From Oryzomonas sagensis (lineage in GTDB: Bacteria > Desulfobacterota > Desulfuromonadia > Geobacterales > Pseudopelobacteraceae): DNA of 64,000 bases. The stretch lies in contig NZ_VZRA01000001.1 of NCBI RefSeq assembly GCF_008802355.1, positions 800,525 to 864,524 of the forward strand, written 5' to 3'. Below are positions 52,044 through 59,628 of the stretch, piece by piece. Within the stretch, counting starts at the first letter, position 1; every line of letters starts with the position of its first letter. The position numbers and the translations under genes were made by a program. Under the pieces are notes generated by a model. It did not search any database, was not told the DNA's origin, and saw nothing but the letters and a program-made list of their open reading frames with translations.

Positions 52044-54011
52044 ATGCTTCAACTCATAGATATCTCCAAAGACTTTGCCGGCAACCCGCTTTTTACCGCC
52101 ATTTCCTGGCACCTGAAGAAGGGTGAGCGGGTCGCCCTGGTAGGCGAGAACGGCGCCGGCAAATCCACCCTGATGAAGATCATCGCAGGACTCAGCGAGC
52201 CCACCTCGGGCGAGATCCAGCTTGCCCGGGGCGCAAAGGCCTCCTATCTGCCCCAGGACGGCATCGTCACCAGCGGGCGCACCCTGTTCCATGAAGCGCG
52301 GACGGCGCTTGCCGAATTGCTGGCCATGGAGGACGAGTTGCACCGCCTGGGGCAGGAATTGGAACGGCTCCCCCACGATGCCGCCGAACATCCCGCGGCC
52401 CTCCAGCGTTATGGAGACCTCCAGGAGCAGTTCCGCCACCGGGGCGGCTACACCATGGAGGCCGAGATCGGGACGGTGCTGAAGGGGCTGGGGTTTTCCC
52501 AGGCGGACTGGCAGCGGGACTGCGGCGAGTTCTCCGGCGGCTGGCAGATGCGCATCGCGTTGGCCCGTTTGCTTTTGCAGAAGCCGGACGTGCTGCTCCT
52601 GGACGAGCCGACCAACCACCTGGATATCGAGGCCCGCAACTGGCTGGAGGAGTACCTCTGCTCCTATCCCGGTTCGGTGGTCCTGGTCTCCCACGACCGA
52701 TTCTTCATGGACCGGGTCTGCAGCCGGATCAGTGAGGTCTGGAACCACACCATCGCCGACTATCATTGCAGCTACTCCACCTACCTCGTGCAGCGGGGTG
52801 AGCGGGTCACGGCCCTGCGTGAGGCCAAGCGCCGTCAGGACGAGGAGATCGAGAAGTCCGAGGACTTTATCCGCCGTTTCCGTTATCAGGCCAACAAGGC
52901 CTCGCTGGTGCAGTCGCGCATCAAGCAGTTGGACAAGATCGAACGGATCGTGCTGCCGCCGGAGCGGAAAAAGATCCGTTTCCACTTCCCCCCCGCCCCC
53001 AAAAGCGGCAAGACCGTCATGGAGCTGAAGGGCCTGACCAAGGCCTACGGCGACCATGCGGTCCTCAACCGGGTGGATCTCGTTATCGAAAAAGGGGAGC
53101 GGGTCGCGCTGGTGGGGCATAACGGGGCCGGCAAGTCGACCCTCATGTCGGTCCTGGCCGGCGCCGAATTCCAGGGGGGCGAACGGACCCCCGGGCACAA
53201 CGTGGTCATGGATTACTTCGCCCAGGACCAGGCCAGCGTGCTGGACGCCACGCGCAGCGTCTACGACGAACTCTATGCCGACGCCCCCTACGACATGGTC
53301 CCCCGGTTGCGGGACATCCTGGGCGCCTTTCTCTTCTCGGGGGACGACATCCACAAGAAGGTCGGTGTCCTCTCCGGCGGCGAACGCAACCGCCTGGCCC
53401 TGGCCAAGATGCTGCTGCGTCCGTCCAACCTGCTGCTGATGGACGAACCGACCAACCACCTGGACCTGTTCAGCAAGGAGGTGCTGCTGGACGCCCTGCG
53501 CTCCTTCGACGGTACGGTGGTGTTCGTCTCCCACGACCGCTATTTCGTCAATGGTCTGGCTACCCGTGTCGTGGAGGTCGATGGCGGCACCCTGGTCAAT
53601 TACTACGGCGATTACGAGTATTATCGGGAGAAAAAGGAGCGGTCCGAGCCGGCGGCCGCCGCATCTCCCACTGCCGCGCGGAGCGCCGCCGCTGCGCCGG
53701 TGGCGGCCGACGACTCGGGCGCAGCCGCACCGCCGCTGCCGCTCCCCGAGATGACCAAGGAAGAACGCAAGAAGGGGCGTGAGGAGGAAAAACAGCGCAA
53801 GCGGGAGGAACAGGGGCGCCAGAAGCAGTTGGCCGCCGTGGAGTCGGAGATTGCCCGCACCGAGGCCGAGATCGCCCGCCTGGAGGTGGAGATGAATGGG
53901 CCCGGCTTCTTCGACGACCCGCAGCGGGGCGCCGAGGCGGGCGAACGCCATGTTGCCCTCAACGTCCGGTTGGAGGAGCTGTATGGGGAGTGGGAGGCGC
54001 TGTCGGGGTAG
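52044..54011 (+). CDS. ABC-F family ATPase (Uup/YheS-like)
   Basis: ABC-F proteins bind the ribosome and rescue translation or act in ribosome assembly; they have no membrane domain. From ATG 52044 the 655-aa protein has two nucleotide-binding domains (Walker A GENGAGKSTLM and GHNGAGKSTLM; signatures FSGGWQMRIALARLLL and LSGGERNRLALAKMLL; Walker B LLLDEPTNHLD and LLMDEPTNHLD). The ABC-F linker lies between them (about 235-315, FRYQANKASLVQSRIKQLDK). A charged coiled-coil C-terminal extension (about 575-640) is typical of the Uup/YheS group. In-frame ATG 52014 is an alternative start. Confidence 0.9.
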   Translation: MLQLIDISKDFAGNPLFTAISWHLKKGERVALVGENGAGKSTLMKIIAGLSEPTSGEIQLARGAKASYLPQDGIVTSGRTLFHEARTALAELLAMEDELHRLGQELERLPHDAAEHPAALQRYGDLQEQFRHRGGYTMEAEIGTVLKGLGFSQADWQRDCGEFSGGWQMRIALARLLLQKPDVLLLDEPTNHLDIEARNWLEEYLCSYPGSVVLVSHDRFFMDRVCSRISEVWNHTIADYHCSYSTYLVQRGERVTALREAKRRQDEEIEKSEDFIRRFRYQANKASLVQSRIKQLDKIERIVLPPERKKIRFHFPPAPKSGKTVMELKGLTKAYGDHAVLNRVDLVIEKGERVALVGHNGAGKSTLMSVLAGAEFQGGERTPGHNVVMDYFAQDQASVLDATRSVYDELYADAPYDMVPRLRDILGAFLFSGDDIHKKVGVLSGGERNRLALAKMLLRPSNLLLMDEPTNHLDLFSKEVLLDALRSFDGTVVFVSHDRYFVNGLATRVVEVDGGTLVNYYGDYEYYREKKERSEPAAAASPTAARSAAAAPVAADDSGAAAPPLPLPEMTKEERKKGREEEKQRKREEQGRQKQLAAVESEIARTEAEIARLEVEMNGPGFFDDPQRGAEAGERHVALNVRLEELYGEWEALSG

Positions 54012-54520
54012 GCTGCCGGCCGATACGGCCACGGCTATGCGGCCTTGTCGTCCCCAAAACCGGCCCCTTTATTCTGCCTAAAAGCGATGGACCGCCCCTT
54101 TACGGCGTGCCGGATAACTGCAAGGCAGTTCAGGCGGTTAAGCCTGGCGAAACCGGATTTACCCTCTGTGGCATTTATTTAGTAAAACGCTTTTGCATTT
54201 TGATACTCCCTGTGGTATTTACTACAGATAAATTTTTTTGTTATTGCATGGGGAAGCAGGACAGCAAAATTCAACGGTGTTTACCTGTCGCCACAGGGTT
54301 GAAAGCAGGCCCGAAAAAGGTTGCCGAGGTTTTCACCCAGGACCCAGCCATTGCCCTAACCAGCCTGATCATGGCTGTTTGCCCGCCCTTCTTCCGTCGC
54401 AATTCCCATCGATATACGGCGCTAACACCGTCAGTATGATCAATCATGCTACCTATCTTGACCAAGATCTTTCCGGTTTTATTAGGTATGAAACTTACTT
54501 AAACATGAGGAGGAAGTGGT
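54012..54520 (+). other. 509-nt gene-free region upstream of pckG with tandem hairpins
   Basis: No gene is seen. At 54110-54156 two adjacent hairpins (AACTGC-AAG-GCAGTT and CAGGC-GGTTAA-GCCTG) are enclosed by CCGG/CCGG, which could make a small three-way junction. An AT-rich stretch at 54170-54240 has a hairpin (54210-54227) followed by seven T. Candidate promoter pairs (for example TTGCAT, 17 nt, TATTTA near 54193-54221) are weak. It may hold the control region of pckG; its mechanism is unknown. Confidence 0.35.
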
Positions 54521-56374
54521 ATGGGTTACGAGGTAAAGAACGAGCAGTTGCGGAAGTGGGTCGAAGAAGTTGCGGCGCTGTGCGAACCCGATGCGATACA
54601 TTGGTGTGACGGCTCCGATGCGGAGTACGACAACCTCTGTAACCTGCTGGTGAAGAGCGGAACCTTCCGGAAGCTGAACGAAGCGAAACGTCCCAACAGT
54701 TACCTGGCCTGGTCCGACCCCAGCGATGTGGCCCGCGTCGAGGACCGCACCTTCATTTGCAGCCTTTCCAAACAGGATGCCGGACCAACCAACAACTGGA
54801 TGCCCCCCAAGGAGATGAAGGAAACCCTGCACAAGCTCTTCAAGGGCTGTATGAAGGGGCGCACCATGTATATCATCCCTTTCAGCATGGGACCGCTCGG
54901 CTCCAATATCGCCAAGATCGGGGTGGAGATCTCGGATTCCCCCTATGTCGCCGTCAACATGCGGATCATGACCCGTATGGGCAAGGCTGTTCTGGATGTG
55001 CTCGGCGACGGCGAATTCGTCCCCTGCCTCCACTCGGTGGGTGCTCCGCTGCAGCCGGGCCAAAAGGACGTGATCTGGCCGTGCAACAAGGAAAAGTACA
55101 TCGTCCACTTCCCGGAAGAACGTTCCATCTGGTCGTTCGGCAGCGGTTATGGCGGAAACGCCCTGCTCGGCAAGAAATGCCTGGCCCTGCGGATCGCCTC
55201 CAAGATCGCCAAGGACGAAGGGTGGCTGGCCGAGCATATGCTCATCCTGGGGATCGAATCGCCTCAAGGCGAGAAAACCTATCTGGGGGCGGCCTTCCCC
55301 AGCGCCTGCGGCAAGACCAACCTGGCCATGCTGGTGCCGCCTGCATCCTTTAAGGAGAGCGGTTGGAAAATCTCCACCGTGGGCGACGACATCGCCTGGA
55401 TCAAACCCGGCCCCGACGGGCAGCTGTATGCCATCAACCCCGAAGCGGGCTTTTTCGGCGTGGCCCCCGGCACCAACGTCAAAACCAACCCCAACGCCAT
55501 GGCGTCCTGCTCCCGCAACACCATCTTTACCAACGTCGCTCTGACGCCGGACGGCGATGTCTGGTGGGAGGGGATGAGCGATGAGCCGCCCGCAGAGTTG
55601 ACCGACTGGCAGGGCAACGCCTGGACCCCCGGTTGCGGCAGGAATGCCGCCCACCCCAACTCCCGGTTCACCGCGCCTGCGGGGCAGTGCCCTTCCATCG
55701 ATCCGGAATGGGAAAACCCCAAAGGGGTGCCGATCAAGGCCTTTGTATTCGGCGGCCGCCGCAACAACGTCATCCCGCTGGTGTACCAGGCATTCAACTG
55801 GAGCTACGGCGTTTACCTGGCCGCGACCATGGGTTCCGAGACCACGGCCGCTGCGGTGGGCAAGGTCGGCAACGTGCGCCGCGACCCGTTCGCCATGCTC
55901 CCCTTCTGCGGATACCATATGGCCGATTATTTCAATCACTGGCTCCAGGTTGGGCGCACCAACCCCAATCCGCCGCGCATCTTCAGCGTCAACTGGTTCC
56001 GCAAAGACGCCAACGGCAAGTTCCTCTGGCCCGGTTATGGCGAAAACATGCGGGTGCTGAAATGGATCGTTGACCGGGCCAATGGGCGGGGGTCGTCCAC
56101 CGAAAGCCCCCTGGGCTGGATGCCGCGCTACGAGGACCTGGACTGGACCGGGTTGGACAACGTCACCCGCGAGCAATATTCCGAGTTGATGTCCATTGAC
56201 CGGGATGTATGGAAGGAAGAGGTCCTTTCCCATGAGGAGCTGTTCGTCAAGATGTACGACCGCCTCCCCAAGGAATTCCTCCATATCCGTGAATTGATTC
56301 TTTCCAGCCTGTGGCGTTCCCCGGAACATTGGGAGCAGATCGGCGAGGTCAATTCCGAAGGGTGGAATGAATAA
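54521..56374 (+). CDS. pckG: Phosphoenolpyruvate carboxykinase (GTP)
   Basis: PckG converts oxaloacetate and GTP to PEP, CO2 and GDP, or runs in reverse as an anaplerotic enzyme. The 617-aa protein has the GTP-type signature FPSACGKTN (P-loop with the mobile Cys), the [20 protein letters not shown] block, the metal-site segment [10 protein letters not shown] and the guanine-binding [14 protein letters not shown]. Strong AGGAGGAAG precedes the ATG. An ATP-dependent isoenzyme lies directly downstream. Length is normal. Confidence 0.96.
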   Translation: MGYEVKNEQLRKWVEEVAALCEPDAIHWCDGSDAEYDNLCNLLVKSGTFRKLNEAKRPNSYLAWSDPSDVARVEDRTFICSLSKQDAGPTNNWMPPKEMKETLHKLFKGCMKGRTMYIIPFSMGPLGSNIAKIGVEISDSPYVAVNMRIMTRMGKAVLDVLGDGEFVPCLHSVGAPLQPGQKDVIWPCNKEKYIVHFPEERSIWSFGSGYGGNALLGKKCLALRIASKIAKDEGWLAEHMLILGIESPQGEKTYLGAAFPSACGKTNLAMLVPPASFKESGWKISTVGDDIAWIKPGPDGQLYAINPEAGFFGVAPGTNVKTNPNAMASCSRNTIFTNVALTPDGDVWWEGMSDEPPAELTDWQGNAWTPGCGRNAAHPNSRFTAPAGQCPSIDPEWENPKGVPIKAFVFGGRRNNVIPLVYQAFNWSYGVYLAATMGSETTAAAVGKVGNVRRDPFAMLPFCGYHMADYFNHWLQVGRTNPNPPRIFSVNWFRKDANGKFLWPGYGENMRVLKWIVDRANGRGSSTESPLGWMPRYEDLDWTGLDNVTREQYSELMSIDRDVWKEEVLSHEELFVKMYDRLPKEFLHIRELILSSLWRSPEHWEQIGEVNSEGWNE

Positions 56375-56392
56375 GGGCCGCTACAGCCACTG

Positions 56393-56477
56393 AACCCCGG
56401 CCCGGGCCGGGGTTGGCAAACTTAAGAAAGCTGGGTAAGACGCCGCAGGGGTATGGTTTCTCGCCCAGCTTTTTTTT
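56393..56477 (+). terminator. Palindrome and terminator after pckG
   Basis: A perfect 22-nt GC palindrome (56393-56414, arms AACCCCGGCCC) is followed by AAAGCTGGG ... CCCAGCTTTTTTTT (56427-56435 and 56464-56477), a stem with a long loop and eight or more T. The two pck genes are thus probably transcribed separately, at least in part. Confidence 0.7.
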
Positions 56478-56527
56478 AAACCGTTCCGCAGGGAATAACC
56501 GCCATATATCACACGGGAGGTGCGACG

Positions 56528-58120
56528 ATGAAATTCAACGATGTCACCCGCGGCACAGGGCTTGAGGAGCACGGCATCACCAATGCGAACCTGATCTTCT
56601 GGACCCCTCCCACGGCGGTCCTCTACGAACAGATCATCAAGCGCGGCGAAGGGCTCGTCTCCCACCTGGGAGCCATTGCCGTCAAAACCGGTCATTACAC
56701 CGGACGGGCCGCCAATGAAAAATTCATCGTCGATGAACCGGCGTCCCGCGACAACATCGCCTGGGGCAAGGTCAACAAGCCGTTTGATCCGGCCAGGTTC
56801 GACGCCCTCTATGACCGCATGCTGGCCTACATGCACGGCAAGGACCTGTTCGTGCAGGACTGCTTTGCCGGTGCCGACCGGGAGCACCGCCTCCCGATCC
56901 GGGTCATCACCGAGAAGGCCTGGCAGTCGCTCTTCGCCCGCAACATGTTCGTGCGCGCCACCCAGGAGGAACTGGCGACCATCCGCCCCGAGTTCACCGT
57001 CGTCAACATGCCGAACTTTCACGCCGTTCCGACGGTGGACGGCACGAACTCGGAGACCTTCATCATCGTCAACTTTGCCAGGAAGCTGATCATCATCGGC
57101 GGCACCAGTTACGCCGGTGAAAACAAGAAGTCGGTCTTCACCATCCTCAATTACCTCCTGCCGATCGAGAAGAAGATCCTTTCCATGCATTGCTCGGCCA
57201 ATGTGGGGCCCAAGGGGGACACGGCCATATTCTTCGGCCTCTCCGGGACCGGCAAGACCACGCTTTCGGCCGACCCCCACCGTTCGCTGGTCGGCGACGA
57301 CGAACACGGCTGGGATGACAAGGGGATTTTCAACTTCGAGGGGGGGTGTTACGCAAAAATCATCAGACTTTCCCGGGAGGCCGAACCGGAGATCTACGAA
57401 ACGACCCGCAGATTCGGCACCATTCTGGAAAACGTCGCCATCGACACCCAGAGCCGCAGGGTAGACCTGGACGACGATTCGTTCACCGAAAATACCCGGG
57501 CATCCTACCCCCTGACCCACATACCCAACATCGTGCTCTCGGGAACGGCCGGACATCCCAGCAACATCATCATGCTGACCTGCGACGCCTACGGCGTGCT
57601 GCCCCCCATTGCGCGGCTCACCAAGGAGCAGGCCATGTACCACTTCCTCTCCGGTTACACCGCCAAGGTCGCCGGCACCGAAGCGGGGGGCAAGGAGCCC
57701 TCGGCCACCTTTTCCACCTGCTTCGGCGGCCCGTTCATGCCTCTCGACCCGGCGGTGTATGGTGAACTGCTCCGGGAAAAGATCGCCCGGCACACGGTGT
57801 CCTGCTGGCTGGTCAATACCGGTTGGAGCGGCGGCCCCTACGGCGTCGGCTCGCGCATGAAGATCGCCTATTCGCGCGCCCTGGTCAACGCCGCCCTCGA
57901 CGGCACCCTGATCGCCGGGAGCTTTGAGCAGGACCCCTTCTTCGGTCTGGATATCCCCACCAGCTGCGCGGGGGTGCCGGCGGAGGTGCTGAATCCGCGC
58001 AACACCTGGGCCGACAAGGCCAAATACGATGAAGCCGCCCGGAAGCTCGTCGAGTTGTTCAGGGGGAATTTCGAGAAGTATCGGGCCTCTGTCCCGGATG
58101 ACGTGGCAAACGTCATGTGA
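56528..58120 (+). CDS. pckA: Phosphoenolpyruvate carboxykinase (ATP)
   Basis: This is the ATP-dependent class of PEP carboxykinase, 530 aa. It has the kinase-1a motif FFGLSGTGKTTLSADPHR, the substrate motifs SHLGAIAVKTGHYTGRAANE and EHRLPIRVITE, and the kinase-2 segment LVGDDEHGWDDKGIFNFEGG. GGGAGGTG lies before ATG 56528. It follows the GTP-dependent enzyme in the same direction. The two families share little sequence but the same overall chemistry. A terminator-like hairpin lies after the stop. Confidence 0.96.
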   Translation: MKFNDVTRGTGLEEHGITNANLIFWTPPTAVLYEQIIKRGEGLVSHLGAIAVKTGHYTGRAANEKFIVDEPASRDNIAWGKVNKPFDPARFDALYDRMLAYMHGKDLFVQDCFAGADREHRLPIRVITEKAWQSLFARNMFVRATQEELATIRPEFTVVNMPNFHAVPTVDGTNSETFIIVNFARKLIIIGGTSYAGENKKSVFTILNYLLPIEKKILSMHCSANVGPKGDTAIFFGLSGTGKTTLSADPHRSLVGDDEHGWDDKGIFNFEGGCYAKIIRLSREAEPEIYETTRRFGTILENVAIDTQSRRVDLDDDSFTENTRASYPLTHIPNIVLSGTAGHPSNIIMLTCDAYGVLPPIARLTKEQAMYHFLSGYTAKVAGTEAGGKEPSATFSTCFGGPFMPLDPAVYGELLREKIARHTVSCWLVNTGWSGGPYGVGSRMKIAYSRALVNAALDGTLIAGSFEQDPFFGLDIPTSCAGVPAEVLNPRNTWADKAKYDEAARKLVELFRGNFEKYRASVPDDVANVM

Positions 58121-58137
58121 TCCGGCTCAAAAGCAAG

Positions 58138-58167
58138 AACGGGCGCTGCTTCCGGCAGCGCCCGTTT
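58138..58167 (+). terminator. Terminator after pckA
   Basis: AACGGGCGCTGC / GCAGCGCCCGTT, a 12-bp stem with a 5-nt loop followed by TCTATT. It sits between convergent pckA and hypA and may serve both. Confidence 0.82.
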
Positions 58168-58503
58168 CTATTCATCCACCTCGATTTCCCGGACCCGCAT
58201 CTCTTCCCCCGTTTCGATGGTTACCCGATAGCCGCCGCAGCGGCTACACGATCCAAAGGCCGCGGTGAGCGGCGTGTCCATCCCGCAATCCAGGCAATGC
58301 CCCCGGCCCGGAATTCGCAGGATATTCAGGCGCGCCCCCTCCAGCAGGGTGCCGCGGCTGCATGCCTCGAAGCAGAACTCCACCGCGTCGGGGACAACGC
58401 TGCTCAGTTCCCCGATCTCCACGTCCAGCGAGAGCACGCGCCTGCCGCCGGCATGTTGTTCGCAAATATCGATGATTCCCTGGGTTATGGACATCTCGTG
58501 CAT
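58168..58503 (-). CDS. hypA: Hydrogenase nickel-insertion protein HypA
   Basis: HypA delivers nickel to NiFe-hydrogenase (or urease) large subunits together with HypB. From ATG 58503 (AGGAG 8 nt away) the 111-aa protein starts MHEMSIT; His2 and the N-terminal amine bind nickel. It has the structural zinc site CLDCG ... CSRCGG. The nine extra residues of the longer frame would remove the required N-terminal Met-His, so that start is rejected. No other hyp or hydrogenase genes are nearby. Confidence 0.94.
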   Translation of the reverse strand: MHEMSITQGIIDICEQHAGGRRVLSLDVEIGELSSVVPDAVEFCFEACSRGTLLEGARLNILRIPGRGHCLDCGMDTPLTAAFGSCSRCGGYRVTIETGEEMRVREIEVDE

Positions 58504-58580
58504 GGTGGGTTCTCCTGCGGTAGCGCGCATTCATCTGCTGCGCTGCATTGGTACTGCTCGCACTCGGATAATTGAACACA

Positions 58581-58610
58581 AAAAAAGCCTGCGGGTTGCC
58601 CCGCAGGCTT
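58581..58610 (-). terminator. Terminator of the small lipoprotein gene
   Basis: On the minus strand, AAGCCTGCGG and CCGCAGGCTT with a 6-nt loop, followed by TTTTTTTG. It lies 27 nt after the stop at 58637. Confidence 0.9.
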
Positions 58611-58636
58611 GTGCAATCCACACAGGGAAAGCAGAA

Positions 58637-58843
58637 TTACTTCTTGTCGGCAGCAGGAGCTTCCGGAGCCTTAGGAGCTTCAGCAGCAGGAGCTTTAGCG
58701 GAAGACATCGGTTTCTGCTCAGGAGCCGGAGCAGCGGCAGGAGCCGGAGCAGGAGCAGGAGCTTCTTCCGTCTTTTTCTTGCAGCCAGCAGCAAAAACGG
58801 TAGCAAGGGCCAGTACCAGCGTCAGGGAGATCAGTTTTTTCAT
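58637..58843 (-). CDS. Small Ala/Pro-rich lipoprotein
   Basis: This 68-aa precursor has a lipoprotein signal (MKKLISLTLVLALATVFAAG, lipid-anchored Cys21). A KKKTEE start and a low-complexity Ala/Pro/Glu/Lys tail follow. The mature peptide is unlikely to fold; it may be a spacer or wall-associated lipoprotein. It has a strong consensus promoter (58915-58942), AGAGGTGAC before the ATG and its own terminator, so it is a monocistronic, probably highly expressed gene. The function is unknown. Confidence 0.8.
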   Translation of the reverse strand: MKKLISLTLVLALATVFAAGCKKKTEEAPAPAPAPAAAPAPEQKPMSSAKAPAAEAPKAPEAPAADKK

Positions 58844-58914
58844 TTTGTGTCACCTCTTTCTCTTAGAATTCACCATTTGAACGCTATGCGCATGGTTTTG
58901 AAAATCAAACACGA

Positions 58915-58942
58915 AATATACTCGCAAAAAAAACTATGTCAA
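58915..58942 (-). promoter_or_regulatory. Strong promoter of the small lipoprotein gene
   Basis: Perfect -35 TTGACA (58942-58937), a 16-nt T-rich spacer and -10 TATATT (58920-58915), with an AT-rich stretch upstream that could be an UP element. Confidence 0.75.
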
Positions 58943-59037
58943 TATTTTTTTATGCAAATAGAGCTATTTTTTTAGAAAAAATAATTAGAACACAAATCAA
59001 ACCGTCTGCGGCAGCGGTTCGCTGCGGGCCACGGGGA

Positions 59038-59373
59038 TCAATGATGAAAGCGCCCTTTGCGCCCCTGATGCGCCGGCGTCGGTGATTTGTGACAATCGAA
59101 ACATGCCAGCTCCTCGACCTTTTTGGTGTCAAGGGGGGATTGCTGCTTGCCCTGCTGGGAGAGGTTGTATTCCGGGGTCTGGAAATATTGCCTGCCCCGT
59201 TCATCGGACACCATGGCCGGTTGATAGGTGACCTGCCAATTGGCGGAGATCGCCAAGGTGTGGCACTGGTCGCAACCGCCGGGCGGCGGAATGCTCTTCC
59301 AGGCGGAGAACATGGTGCAGCCGCTGAGAGCCAGGCCAAGGGCCGCCGCAACAGCGGCAACAAGATATTTCAT
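59038..59373 (-). CDS. Diheme c-type cytochrome lipoprotein
   Basis: From ATG 59373 (GAGGAG upstream) the 111-aa precursor has a lipoprotein signal (lipobox LSGC). Two heme motifs, CDQCH and CFDCH, lie about 65 residues apart. The middle region (NWQVTYQPAMVSDERGRQYF) has no recognisable domain, and the protein ends in His residues (RKGRFHH). It is probably a periplasmic-side electron carrier. No partner genes adjoin it, and the multicopper oxidase starts two genes away. Confidence 0.8.
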   Translation of the reverse strand: MKYLVAAVAAALGLALSGCTMFSAWKSIPPPGGCDQCHTLAISANWQVTYQPAMVSDERGRQYFQTPEYNLSQQGKQQSPLDTKKVEELACFDCHKSPTPAHQGRKGRFHH

Positions 59374-59572
59374 GATGAAGCTCCTCGCAAGGGGTGACGA
59401 CAAAGCTTACCCTCTGATCTTGACCTAAGCAAGTCATTTTAAGCAAATTCGCTAAAAATAGCAGGAATCATCCGCCTGAGGCATCCTGCGGCTGATGTTG
59501 CGGTCAAGGTCTTTTGCGGCATCAGGGAGCGGTTTCTGCCCATCGGTTGCGCCACCAAGAGGCCGAGGGCAC

Positions 59573-59606
59573 ATGAAAACGGGCCGCAATGGCGGCCCGT
59601 TTTCAT
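59573..59606 (-). terminator. Terminator of the multicopper oxidase gene
   Basis: ATGAAAACGGGCCGC and GCGGCCCGTTTTCAT form a perfect 15-bp stem with an AATG loop. On the minus strand it lies 22 nt past the stop. Only a T4 run inside the stem supports termination, but the stem is strong. Confidence 0.75.
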
Positions 59607-59628
59607 GCCTGCCGGTGTCCCCGGCGTC

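Noticed and set aside
51438-54032. 864-codon open frame antisense to the ABC-F gene
   Set aside because: Shadow of a clear two-domain ATPase; repeated Gly/Leu/Val low complexity.
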